A stretch of DNA of 64,000 nt from Gilvirhabdus luticola. GTDB lineage: Bacteria > Bacteroidota > Bacteroidia > Flavobacteriales > Flavobacteriaceae. The stretch lies in NCBI RefSeq assembly GCF_032583975.1, contig NZ_JAWHTF010000002.1; one strand, given 5' to 3'. How positions within the stretch are numbered: the stretch's first letter is position 1; every line of letters begins with the position of its first letter. Shown one piece after another: positions 52,492 to 60,009 of this stretch. The notes beneath the pieces are model-generated. The model was not told the origin of the DNA. It searched no databases and was given only the letters and a program-made list of their open reading frames with translations. The position numbers and the translations under genes were made by a program.

Positions 52492-53007
52492 ATGGAAAAT
52501 ACTATAGAGAGTCCGGTAAATAAAAAAGTGGACGAAAAAAAGCCAATTAAAAAAATGATGCTCATATTGTCTAAAGCAACCATAGATAATGTATATGCTT
52601 GCTTTATATTGGCAAACGGAGCCAGAATGGAAGGTATAGAGTCTGAAATTTTCTTTACATTTTTTGGATTAGAAGCTATTACAAAAAAGAAACTGGAGCA
52701 TTTACATGTTGCAACAGTAGGAAATCCTGGTATGCATATACCTACCATGCTTGGTGGTCTTCCAGGAATGGAAGCTTTGGCAACCAAAATGATGAAATCT
52801 GAAATGGAAAAACTTGATATTCCGCCAGTAGGTGAGTTTTTAGAAATACTAGCAGCCTCTGGAACCAAACTTTGGGCCTGTAAATTAGCAATGGATATGT
52901 TCCATTTGGATAAAGATAAATTAATAGATGATCTAGATGGTGTATTAACTGTCGGAGATTTTTACGCTAGGGCACAAGGTGATGGTACACACCTACTCTT
53001 TATTTAG
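52492..53007 (+). CDS. DsrE-family (DsrE2-like) sulfur-transfer protein
   Basis: A 171-residue protein with the DsrE/DsrF-like fold (MMLILSKATIDNVYACFILANGAR, split here only in reading) and a longer N-terminus rich in lysine. The candidate active cysteine is C130 in GTKLWACKLAMDMF, where DsrE2 proteins have their conserved cysteine; C37 is a second. DsrE proteins pass persulfide sulfur between carriers such as TusA, DsrC and rhodaneses. It lies 25 bases after the tusE-like gene and ends the cluster before a terminator. Confidence 0.87.
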   Translation: MENTIESPVNKKVDEKKPIKKMMLILSKATIDNVYACFILANGARMEGIESEIFFTFFGLEAITKKKLEHLHVATVGNPGMHIPTMLGGLPGMEALATKMMKSEMEKLDIPPVGEFLEILAASGTKLWACKLAMDMFHLDKDKLIDDLDGVLTVGDFYARAQGDGTHLLFI

Positions 53008-53030
53008 TTAGTTGGTCTAAATTAATTTCA

Positions 53031-53060
53031 AACCACTTCAAGTATGAGGTGGTTTTTTTT
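53031..53060 (+). terminator. Terminator closing the sulfur cluster
   Basis: Stem AACCACTTCA (53031-53040) / TGAGGTGGTT (53045-53054) with loop AGTA, one G-T pair, and a run of Ts. It lies 24 bases after the DsrE-like stop. Confidence 0.88.
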
Positions 53061-53065
53061 ATTGC

Positions 53066-53149
53066 CTTTCTTATAAAAAAAGTCGAACCTCGTTTAACAT
53101 TTGATATAAACAATTAAAATATTTCATATCAAAGTATTAAACGAAACTC
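53066..53149. repeat. Dispersed palindromic repeat, copy B
   Basis: Second copy of the element at 24163-24248. Left arm TCGTTTAA..GATATAAA (about 53090-53110) and right arm ATATC..TTAAACGA (about 53125-53144) are inverse to each other, and GATATAAACAATTAAAA is identical in both copies. It starts directly behind the terminator of the sulfur cluster. Confidence 0.65.
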
Positions 53150-53243
53150 CAAAAAAACGTAATAACCAAATGCTTTTTTTCTTTATTTCTTTTCTTTCCA
53201 ATAAGTTTAACTAAATTTATAGGAAGTTAAAAACTAATACTTT

Positions 53244-53861
53244 ATGAAGCACTTTCTTGTCGTTTTAATGTTTACATCATTGTTTATGTCTGCTCAAAAT
53301 AACACCAAACATATTTTCTATTTACATGGTATGATATTAGAAATTCAAGGTGTTAATGCAGTAAGCGAAACCTTCGGAGAATACAGATATAACAATATCA
53401 TTGAAGCTCTTAAAAATACTAGTGCAATGGTTCATCATGAAGTAAGGACTCAACAAACAGATTACAATACATTTTGTGAAAAAATCTCTTCACAAATTGA
53501 TAGTCTTATTGCAAAAAATGTGAACCCAAAAGACATAACTGTTATTGGAGCTTCTAAAGGCGCAATCATGACCATGACCATTTCCAGCATCAATAAAAAT
53601 CCTATAAATTATATATTATTAGGTGCGAATAGTGATCGTCTGGAAAAACAAGGAGATTTCACTTTACATGGCAGAATATTGGGCATTTATGAAAAAAGCG
53701 ATACCATTGCAGGAAAGGATTATCAGTTTTGGATTGATACATCTAATGAGGTCGAAGAGTTCAAACAACTTGAAATTAATACAGGCTTAAGTCATGGATT
53801 CTTATATCGTCCTTATGAAGCATGGCTTAAACCAGCTAAAGCATGGATAGGAATTAAATGA
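53244..53861 (+). CDS. Exported alpha/beta-hydrolase
   Basis: A 205-residue protein with a signal peptide (about 1-17). IFYLHGMILE marks an oxyanion strand and VIGASKGAIMTMTI is the nucleophile elbow with its serine (GASKG), while a histidine in GLSHGFLY near the end could complete the triad. The hydrolase class is unclear. Its stop overlaps the ATG of the MOSC gene (ATGA), so they are translationally coupled. Confidence 0.78.
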   Translation: MKHFLVVLMFTSLFMSAQNNTKHIFYLHGMILEIQGVNAVSETFGEYRYNNIIEALKNTSAMVHHEVRTQQTDYNTFCEKISSQIDSLIAKNVNPKDITVIGASKGAIMTMTISSINKNPINYILLGANSDRLEKQGDFTLHGRILGIYEKSDTIAGKDYQFWIDTSNEVEEFKQLEINTGLSHGFLYRPYEAWLKPAKAWIGIK

Positions 53862-54496
53862 AAGTTATATCTACCAACATAGCAGAACCCAAAATCATTA
53901 TATATAATGGTCAGGAAGTTACAACTGGTATTTTTAAAAAACCTGTTGAAACACCTATTTTTCTTGAAAAAGAAAATGTGAGAGGTGACGAAGTTTCAGA
54001 TCGCAGAGTTCATGGAGGTGAGTTTAAAGCCTGTTATTTGTTTTCTGCAGATTACTATCCGTATTGGAAGAATTTATATCCAAACTTAGATTGGGATTTT
54101 GGTATGCTGGGTGAAAATCTAACCATTTCTGGTTTAGATGAATCTAACATAACAATTGGAAGTATTTATAAAATTGGTAATGCATTAGTGCAGGTTACCC
54201 AACCACGAGAACCTTGCTTTAAATTTGGTGTTAAGTTTGTAAATCCTGATGTTTTAAAACAGTTTATAGAGCACAGACACCCAGGCTTTTATGTGAAAGT
54301 TTTAGTAGAAGGTCATGTAAAAAAAGGAGATAAAATAACATTGGTTGAACAAGCTGAAAATAGCATAACCATTAGTGAATTCTATGGTTTATTATTTGAT
54401 AAAATTAAAAATCAGAAACATTTAAAATTGGCCATAAATAATGAAACTCTACCCGAAAGAAAACGTGTTAAGCTTATGGCTTTTTTGAAACCATAA
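53858..54496 (+). CDS. MOSC-domain protein (YiiM-like)
   Basis: A 212-residue protein with the MOSC pattern: KPVETPIFLEKENVRGDEVSDRRVHGG, YYPYWKNLYP and the conserved cysteine in PREPCFKFGVKF. MOSC proteins are predicted molybdenum-cofactor-binding sulfur carriers; the YiiM group reduces N-hydroxylated bases. The C-terminal extension (about 150-212) has an EFYGLLFDKIK block. It overlaps the hydrolase gene by four bases and is followed by the cupin gene three bases later. Confidence 0.87.
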   Translation: MKVISTNIAEPKIIIYNGQEVTTGIFKKPVETPIFLEKENVRGDEVSDRRVHGGEFKACYLFSADYYPYWKNLYPNLDWDFGMLGENLTISGLDESNITIGSIYKIGNALVQVTQPREPCFKFGVKFVNPDVLKQFIEHRHPGFYVKVLVEGHVKKGDKITLVEQAENSITISEFYGLLFDKIKNQKHLKLAINNETLPERKRVKLMAFLKP

Positions 54497-54499
54497 ACT

Positions 54500-55000
54500 A
54501 TGGATATTGAATATTTAATTAAAGAACTGGATCTACAACCTCATCCGGAAGGAGGCTTTTTTAAAGAAGTCTACAGAAGCACTGGAACAATTGGTAGCGA
54601 ATCTTTGGATTCAAGATATAGTGGGAAAAGAAATTATGCTACGAGTATTTATTTTTTGTTAACATCTGATACGTTCTCTGCGTTTCATAAAATAAATCAG
54701 GATGAAGTCTGGCATTTTTATGATGGTTCACCTATTAAAATCCATATGATTTCTGAAGATGGTGAATATTCTTATGTGATCGTAGGCAGAAATTTAAAGG
54801 ATGGTGAGAAACTTCAATTTGTAGTTCCAGGTGGATCTTGGTTTGCAGCAAATGTTATAAACCAAAATGATTATTCTTTGGTTGGATGTACTGTTTCACC
54901 CGGATTTGATTTTAAGGATTTTCAACTGGCTGATAGAAATGAATTGATAGCACAATACCCAAAATACAAGGAGATTATCTTCAATTTGACCATAGCTTAA
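54500..55000 (+). CDS. Cupin-fold DUF985-family protein
   Basis: A 166-residue cupin of the DUF985 family with the signature LQPHPEGGFFKEVYRS, SIYFLLTSDTFSAFHKI, DEVWHFYDG and PGFDFKDFQLADR. Some members are sugar-isomerase-like proteins, but function is unproven. It is the third gene of the hydrolase-MOSC-cupin unit, three bases after the MOSC stop. Confidence 0.88.
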   Translation: MDIEYLIKELDLQPHPEGGFFKEVYRSTGTIGSESLDSRYSGKRNYATSIYFLLTSDTFSAFHKINQDEVWHFYDGSPIKIHMISEDGEYSYVIVGRNLKDGEKLQFVVPGGSWFAANVINQNDYSLVGCTVSPGFDFKDFQLADRNELIAQYPKYKEIIFNLTIA

Positions 55001-55045
55001 ATAAAATTGATATTTTATTCATAAGACATTTCGACAAAAATCAAT

Positions 55046-55053
55046 TATTTTTG
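55046..55053 (+). promoter_or_regulatory. Candidate promoter -7 box for the methyltransferase
   Basis: TATTTTTG matches TAnnTTTG exactly, 34 bases before the ATG at 55088, in an 87-base gap. No TTG at the usual -33 distance. Confidence 0.4.
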
Positions 55054-55087
55054 TTAAATATCTGGGATTCAACTACTCAACTTCAAT

Positions 55088-55705
55088 ATGAACTTATACA
55101 ACAAATATATTCTTCCTAAAGTAATCGATTACGTCTGCAAACTGAAACCCACTATGTACCAAAGAGAAAAAGTCGTTCCATTAGCTAAAGGTCACGTATT
55201 GGAAATTGGTATTGGTTCTGGATTAAATTTACCATTCTACAATTCAGTAAAAGTTAAACAGTTAACAGCCATAGACCCTTCAGAAGAAATTTGGAGTAAA
55301 AATGAAATTGACGTCAGCAAACTAGAATATGGTTTTAAATTTATAAAAGCCTTTGCTGAAGATATTCCAGAAAACAACAACACGTTTGATTCAGCAGTAA
55401 TAACTTATACGCTTTGCACTATTCCAGATGTACAAAAAGCTCTTACAGAAATTAAAAGAGTTTTAAAACCTAATGGTGAAATTATTTTTTGCGAACATGG
55501 TAAAGCACCTGATAAAACTGTAGAAAAATGGCAGAATTTAGTAAATCCATTGTGGAAAAGGCTTGGAGGTGGATGCAATTTAAACAGAAACATTCCTTCA
55601 ATTTTGGAGAACAATGGTTTTAAAATATCCCAAATGGAAACGATGTATATTCCAGGATGGAAACCAGCTAGTTTTAATTATTGGGGAACTGCAATTCCAA
55701 ATTAA
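55088..55705 (+). CDS. Class I SAM-dependent methyltransferase
   Basis: A 205-residue methyltransferase of the UbiE/COQ5-like group. The SAM loop is LEIGIGSGLNLPF (about 38-50), with AEDIP acidic site and AVITYTLCTIPDVQKALTEIKRVLKPNGEI. The C-terminal part contains PLWKRLGGGCNLNRNIPS. It methylates a small molecule or lipid; homologues are often called phospholipid N-methyltransferase-like. It ends six bases from the convergent anti-sigma-like gene. Confidence 0.85.
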   Translation: MNLYNKYILPKVIDYVCKLKPTMYQREKVVPLAKGHVLEIGIGSGLNLPFYNSVKVKQLTAIDPSEEIWSKNEIDVSKLEYGFKFIKAFAEDIPENNNTFDSAVITYTLCTIPDVQKALTEIKRVLKPNGEIIFCEHGKAPDKTVEKWQNLVNPLWKRLGGGCNLNRNIPSILENNGFKISQMETMYIPGWKPASFNYWGTAIPN

Positions 55706-55711
55706 TATAAT

Positions 55712-56122
55712 TTAAACTAAACGTTTGTCATAGTAGTTTTTAAGTACTGTAATTTGTATTAAGCACATAAGAGCTAAAGATAGAATTGCATAGGTAAATG
55801 TATTTGACAATTTTATACCAACAAGCATTTGCGTTAATTTATTATTAAAGAGGTAATCAAAATTTATTGTAATCAGGGATTCAGAATCCTGCCAAGTAAT
55901 TCCAAATACTAAATAACTCATAAAAACAATAAAGCCGAAGCTTAATAATATCCAAACCGATTTAGAAATTAACGGTTTGTATGCAATAGTTTTTTGTGTT
56001 GAAAGGTCAAAAACTTTAGCCATAAGATTAGCTTCAAAATTTTCTGAAGGTGTTTCTAAAGAGACATCTTTCATCATTTTATTCACTAATTTATCTAAAT
56101 ATTTATCTGTTTTGTTAATCAT
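55712..56122 (-). CDS. Small membrane protein, putative anti-sigma partner
   Basis: A 136-residue protein with a soluble N-terminus (about 1-45) and two membrane helices (about 52-75 and 108-127). It has no HxxxCxxC zinc anti-sigma motif. The start overlaps the sigma-factor stop by eight bases, which strongly suggests a functional partner of the ECF sigma factor; an anti-sigma role is an inference from that arrangement. Confidence 0.7.
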   Translation of the reverse strand: MINKTDKYLDKLVNKMMKDVSLETPSENFEANLMAKVFDLSTQKTIAYKPLISKSVWILLSFGFIVFMSYLVFGITWQDSESLITINFDYLFNNKLTQMLVGIKLSNTFTYAILSLALMCLIQITVLKNYYDKRLV

Positions 56123-56693
56123 AATTTCTAATCATTTCGGGTTCTAATGTTGATCTTAAAATTGATGCCAACTTTTTTCTACTTCTAAAAAGTTTAACTT
56201 TTACATTATTTGCTGTTAAACCAACAATTTTAGAAATCTCATCTAGCGAATGCTCTTCAAAATAATATAAGGTTAATAAAAAACTATCATCTGATGACAT
56301 CCTATTGATACAATCTTGGATGGTTTGCTTTCTATCTTCATGTATCATATTATCAAGTGCATTATCCAAACTCTTTACTTTGTTTTCTGTAAATTCATCT
56401 ATTGGCACATTAACATATTCTTTTTTGTATTGCTTTAGTCTATCTAAACAACTGTTGTAAACAATTTTATAAATCCAAGTTGACAATTTCGAGTCTCCTT
56501 TAAACTTGTGTAAAGATTTATATATCTTAATAAATACATCTTGAGAAACTTCTTCTGCTTCCTCCTTATTTTTCAACATTCTCAAGGTCAAACTATACAC
56601 TAAATCTTTATAATGATACACCAATACCGAAAACGATTTGGTGTCGCCATTAATAATTTGATTGATTAAAAGTTGTTCGTTGGTAGTGGTCAT
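56115..56693 (-). CDS. ECF-type RNA polymerase sigma factor
   Basis: A 192-residue sigma-70 of the extracytoplasmic-function type. Region 2 has VYHYKDLVYSLTLRML, EEAEEVSQDVFIKIYKSLHKF and STWIYKIVYNSCLD; region 4 has LTLYYFEEHSLDEISKIVGLTANNVKVKLFRSRKKL. I start at the ATG 56693 (MTTTNEQLLINQII); an in-frame start at 56816 adds 41 residues that run across a palindrome in the divergent gap and are not expected. The anti-sigma-like gene follows with an eight-base overlap; a membrane protein gene is divergent. Confidence 0.9.
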   Translation of the reverse strand: MTTTNEQLLINQIINGDTKSFSVLVYHYKDLVYSLTLRMLKNKEEAEEVSQDVFIKIYKSLHKFKGDSKLSTWIYKIVYNSCLDRLKQYKKEYVNVPIDEFTENKVKSLDNALDNMIHEDRKQTIQDCINRMSSDDSFLLTLYYFEEHSLDEISKIVGLTANNVKVKLFRSRKKLASILRSTLEPEMIRNYD

Positions 56694-56723
56694 TTTGGTA
56701 TTTGACGACAATGCATCCTCTTG

Positions 56724-56766
56724 GGTTACAGAAGCAACTAAAAAATATTTTGAAAAAGTTGTAACC
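56724..56766. promoter_or_regulatory. Inverted repeat GGTTACA / TGTAACC in the sigma-factor control region
   Basis: GGTTACA (56724-56730) and TGTAACC (56760-56766) are perfect inverse 7-mers around 29 bases, and an inner AACT/AGTT pair lies next to them. The region is shared by the sigma gene and the divergent membrane-protein gene, and its half-site resembles the GTTACA of the palindrome at 49413. Confidence 0.4.
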
Positions 56767-56832
56767 ATAATTGAAAAACAATCGTCATAAGCTATGAACC
56801 ATTTAAAATTAATCAATTAAAAACAAACAATT

Positions 56833-57180
56833 ATGCATTCAGAATTAATTATAGTACCTATTATGTTTGGAGTGATTTTTGGAATTTTCTATTTATATCT
56901 ATCCACTCGAAACAAAGAACGTTTGGCTCTTATTGAAAAAGGTGCAGACGCAAGTATTTTTATGAGAGGCAGAAGCCAGAAAGCTGCACCAATATGGAAA
57001 GTTCTAATCTTAAATCTTGCCCTTTTATTAATGGGAATTGGAATTGGCGTATTTATTTCTGCTTTATTAGTAAATATGGGAATTGATGATAATGTAGCTG
57101 AACCTGGAACTATTTTCTTAATGGCAGGAATTGCCCTTTTTATTGGCTTTACCATGACCAAAAATTTAGACAAGAATTAA
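56833..57180 (+). CDS. DUF6249-like membrane protein
   Basis: A 115-residue protein with three predicted membrane helices (about 3-22, 55-80 and 95-108) and the segment STRNKERLALIEKGADASIF, typical of DUF6249 proteins linked to ECF sigma systems in Bacteroidota. It is divergent from the sigma gene and separated by 140 bases. It is most likely a target or partner of that sigma factor. It ends with a terminator. Confidence 0.8.
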   Translation: MHSELIIVPIMFGVIFGIFYLYLSTRNKERLALIEKGADASIFMRGRSQKAAPIWKVLILNLALLLMGIGIGVFISALLVNMGIDDNVAEPGTIFLMAGIALFIGFTMTKNLDKN

Positions 57181-57205
57181 ACCAGCCTAGCTTCAAACAA
57201 TCATC

Positions 57206-57240
57206 AAAACTGCTCTCAATTTCCGATAGCAGTTTTTTTA
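57206..57240 (+). terminator. Terminator after the DUF6249-like gene
   Basis: Stem AAAACTGCT (57206-57214) / AGCAGTTTT (57228-57236) with a 13-base loop and T tail. Confidence 0.82.
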
Positions 57241-57285
57241 TGTTATCAATTATTCCTAGAATTGTATCTTTAAAACACAATACTA

Positions 57286-58275
57286 ATTAATAAAGCAATT
57301 AAAAATTTATTTCGTTATATATTATTTATCATAACTGTTTGCAAGGTTTCATCTCAAACGCAAGTTTTAGAAATTCAAACGGAAAAACCAATATCATTTG
57401 CAACCATATCTTTTGGTAATGGAAATGGTATCTTTGCGGATGACGAAGGTATTTTCTTATTTACAAAAAAATTATATCCGGATATCGATTCTCTTTATAT
57501 TTCTGCTTTGGGTTATAAAGATCTTATTATACCAACACATAATTTACCTAAAACCTTGATATTAGATACTCAAACCAATATACTTGATGAAGTTCTTATT
57601 AGCGTAGAATTAGATAGGAAATATAAGGAAGAATCCCTTAAACCATATTTAGATGACGATTATTACAAATGTTGGTTACCAACTATTGAATCTGAAATTG
57701 CAGTATTTTTTCCAAACAATGATAATAACCTCAAGAAGATTACTAATATTCATTTTCCGATTACTCTAGAATCCAAAGATTGGGAAAAGCGCAATCGAAA
57801 AAATTCTGATAAAAAAGCTTTTTCAACGTTGTTTAAAGTCAAACTTTATAAAAATGACAATGGATTTCCTGGAGAGGTAATAAGTTATGATAATATTGTT
57901 TTTAGGGCAACCGAAAAAAATGGAGATGTATTCAATCTTGATGTTTCTTCAAATGATTTATTTATTCCTAAAGACGGCTTTTTTGTGTCTTTACAAGTTC
58001 TTGGCTACACAGACAAAACTGGAAAACTATTGCCAAATAAAAAATATAAGGAAATAAAATCTAAAGGAGGTGTTGTAAAAATCCCAACCAATTTTAGACC
58101 TTTGTTACCATTTACCGATGAAATTTTAGAACATAATACCTTCATCAAACGTGTGTTTGTAAACAACAACCAATGGGTGCAATTTAAAAGAGGTATTGTA
58201 GATAGTTCTCTATTGAAATCTGGTCTTAACAATTATGGAGTTGGAGTAACTTATAGGGTTTACAAGGAAGATTGA
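57286..58275 (+). CDS. Exported carboxypeptidase-regulatory-like protein without an ATG start
   Basis: The reading frame is open from 57274 and encodes a good signal peptide (KNLFRYILFIITV, cut near VSSQ) and a CarboxypepD_reg-like domain (QTEKPISFATISF, NGIFADDEGIFLF, DSLYISALGYKDLII). It continues into a C-terminal half of about 200 residues of unknown fold. No ATG, GTG or TTG occurs before the signal peptide; the best start is ATT at 57286 (predicted 329 residues), and a start at TTG 57508 (MGYKDLII..) would cut into the domain. So it may use a rare ATT start, or its ATG has mutated. Confidence 0.6.
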   Translation: MNKAIKNLFRYILFIITVCKVSSQTQVLEIQTEKPISFATISFGNGNGIFADDEGIFLFTKKLYPDIDSLYISALGYKDLIIPTHNLPKTLILDTQTNILDEVLISVELDRKYKEESLKPYLDDDYYKCWLPTIESEIAVFFPNNDNNLKKITNIHFPITLESKDWEKRNRKNSDKKAFSTLFKVKLYKNDNGFPGEVISYDNIVFRATEKNGDVFNLDVSSNDLFIPKDGFFVSLQVLGYTDKTGKLLPNKKYKEIKSKGGVVKIPTNFRPLLPFTDEILEHNTFIKRVFVNNNQWVQFKRGIVDSSLLKSGLNNYGVGVTYRVYKED

Positions 58276-58327
58276 TTTTTATAAAACATAGAAATTCATC
58301 AAACTCATTTAAAATTTATGAAGCTGT

Positions 58328-58993
58328 TCACTCAACAATAAAGTCAAAATACGTTTCTGGAAAAGGCTCACCAACCAAAGTAAAATGCCACCATTCTTGT
58401 GGGTAATTTCTAAATCCGTGTTTACGCATAATACTTTGCAACATTTGTCTATTTTGTTTTTGATTTTGAGTAAGTTTATCAAATTCTACCCAAGAAGGTT
58501 CACCAAAGAAATCATACGGACTTCCCATATCTAATGGTTTACTAGTATTACCATCAATAATAGTTAAATCTAGCGTACTACCTCTGCTATGGCCTGATCG
58601 AGAAGCGATATAACCATCACGAAACAAATATCGTTTTTCTACATTGGGGTAAAACTCTTGTTTATTAATAGTATCATTCAAATCTCTTGCCCATTGTATA
58701 AAATTGTTGACAGCTCTTTGCGGACGGTAACCATCATACACTTTTAAACACAAATTTTGTTGTTCTAATTCCTCTTGCACCTTTTTTAAAGCTTCAGCCG
58801 CTTGTTGAGTTAAAATAAGTTTATTGGCTTTATAGCCTTCAATAGTATCTCCGACAAAATTGTGTGTTGAAAAATAACGTAGTTCAACATCTAAATCTTT
58901 AATGATGTCATTTACATAAACAAAGCCTTTTGGAAGTTGAGCTGAAACAACTTCAAAGACTAAAAAAACAAAAATGGTTAATCTGAACTTCAT
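58328..58993 (-). CDS. M15-type D-Ala-D-Ala dipeptidase (VanX/DdpX-like)
   Basis: A 221-residue exported enzyme (signal peptide about 1-19) with the metallo-dipeptidase signature: zinc ligands H135 and D142 (SRSGHSRGSTLDLT) and EWWH with E200 and H203. YDGYRPQRA (R90) stabilises the substrate. It cleaves D-Ala-D-Ala, here more likely for cell-wall recycling than for vancomycin resistance since no vanHA genes are present. It is transcribed alone, divergent from the AlkB-like gene. Confidence 0.9.
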   Translation of the reverse strand: MKFRLTIFVFLVFEVVSAQLPKGFVYVNDIIKDLDVELRYFSTHNFVGDTIEGYKANKLILTQQAAEALKKVQEELEQQNLCLKVYDGYRPQRAVNNFIQWARDLNDTINKQEFYPNVEKRYLFRDGYIASRSGHSRGSTLDLTIIDGNTSKPLDMGSPYDFFGEPSWVEFDKLTQNQKQNRQMLQSIMRKHGFRNYPQEWWHFTLVGEPFPETYFDFIVE

Positions 58994-59055
58994 TAATATA
59001 CATTTAATGCTAATTTAGAGAAATTAATGTTTAGTCTATTTAATAAATTATACTA

Positions 59056-59688
59056 ATGCTTTTTCCAGAGAAATATATTGATTTAAACATGCCAGATGCT
59101 GAAGTTAGATATTATCCTGAATTCTTATCAAAAGACAATGCAGATAGTTATTTTAAAAGATTAAAAAAAACAATTGATTGGCAACAAGATAGCATCACCC
59201 TTTTTGGAAAAACTTATTTGCAACCCAGATTAACTGCTTTATATGGGGATAATGGAATACCATATACGTATTCTAACATAACCATGCATCCAAAAAAATT
59301 CACTAAAGATCTATTGTTCATAAAAGCAGCAATAGAAAATCTAATTCATATTCGTTTTACAAGTTGCCTGGCAAATTTATATAGAAATGGACAAGACAGT
59401 AATGGATGGCATGCTGATGACGAAAAAGAATTAGGAGATAACCCAATAATTGCTTCAGTAAGTTTTGGTGCAGAGCGTAAATTTCATTTTAAACATAAGT
59501 TTGACAAGACACTAAAAACAAAATTAATTCTAAAACATGGTAGTTTATTAGTCATGAAAGGTAGCACTCAAAAATTTTGGCTACATCAAATTCCTAAATC
59601 CAAAAGAGAAATTGACCAAAGAATAAACCTAACTTACAGAATTATACAACAAAAAAACCGGGATCCCTCAATCCCGGCTCTTTCTTAA
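59056..59688 (+). CDS. AlkB-like 2-oxoglutarate/Fe(II) dioxygenase
   Basis: A 210-residue oxygenase with the AlkB order: iron ligands H119 and D121 (GWHADDEKELG) and H177 (LHQIPK), with R189 and R195 for 2-oxoglutarate, plus SFGAERKFHF. AlkB proteins oxidatively remove alkyl groups from DNA or RNA bases. The final 10 residues (KNRDPSIPALS) are encoded by the terminator hairpin itself, so the true C-terminus may be variable. Confidence 0.92.
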   Translation: MLFPEKYIDLNMPDAEVRYYPEFLSKDNADSYFKRLKKTIDWQQDSITLFGKTYLQPRLTALYGDNGIPYTYSNITMHPKKFTKDLLFIKAAIENLIHIRFTSCLANLYRNGQDSNGWHADDEKELGDNPIIASVSFGAERKFHFKHKFDKTLKTKLILKHGSLLVMKGSTQKFWLHQIPKSKREIDQRINLTYRIIQQKNRDPSIPALS

Positions 59689-59690
59689 TT
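59648..59690 (+). terminator. Terminator overlapping the end of the AlkB-like gene
   Basis: Stem CCGGGAT (59658-59664) / ATCCCGG (59671-59677) with loop CCCTCA and a T-rich tail, preceded by a run of As. It lies inside the last codons of the dioxygenase gene. Confidence 0.78.
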
Positions 59691-60009
59691 TGCTTTTTAC
59701 TTACGAAGTTAGATTTAGGGTCTCTATATCAACAACATAATGCAAATATTAATTAATTAATCCATTGAACTAAAAAGTAAATTCTAGTACATTTCAAAAG
59801 TAAAATTATATTTCATATATACCGTTTAAAAGCTATTATTTTCGATGAAATACACTTTTTTTTAACATTTATCGATGTAAATATCATATTTATCGATGAA
59901 ATACATTTCTACAAATGTTAAAGAGGGCTAAAAAAATAAATAAATTTCTTACAGTTAAATAATAATTTTATCTTTTGAGGGTTATTATCATAAATTGGGT
60001 ATTGAAAAA
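59689..60009. other. Gene-free stretch with phased ATCGATG repeats
   Basis: In these 321 bases no coding sequence is seen. Three related blocks occur: TTTTCGATGAAATACA (TCGATG at 59842-59847), TTTATCGATGTAAATA (TCGATG at 59872-59877) and TTTATCGATGAAATACA (TCGATG at 59893-59898). The start-to-start distances, 30 and 21 bases, are close to three and two turns of DNA, as in direct-repeat sites of LytTR-type regulators. They lie 112-168 bases before the hydrolase ATG. Confidence 0.55.

Noticed and set aside
52158..53007. Dissimilatory sulfite reductase (dsr) pathway
   Set aside because: The TusE/DsrC protein lacks the second cysteine needed with DsrAB, and no dsrAB or dsrMKJOP genes are present.
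58328..58993. Vancomycin-resistance gene (vanX)
   Set aside because: The enzyme has the fold and metal ligands, but there are no vanH, vanA or vanRS genes; Bacteroidota use such enzymes in wall turnover.
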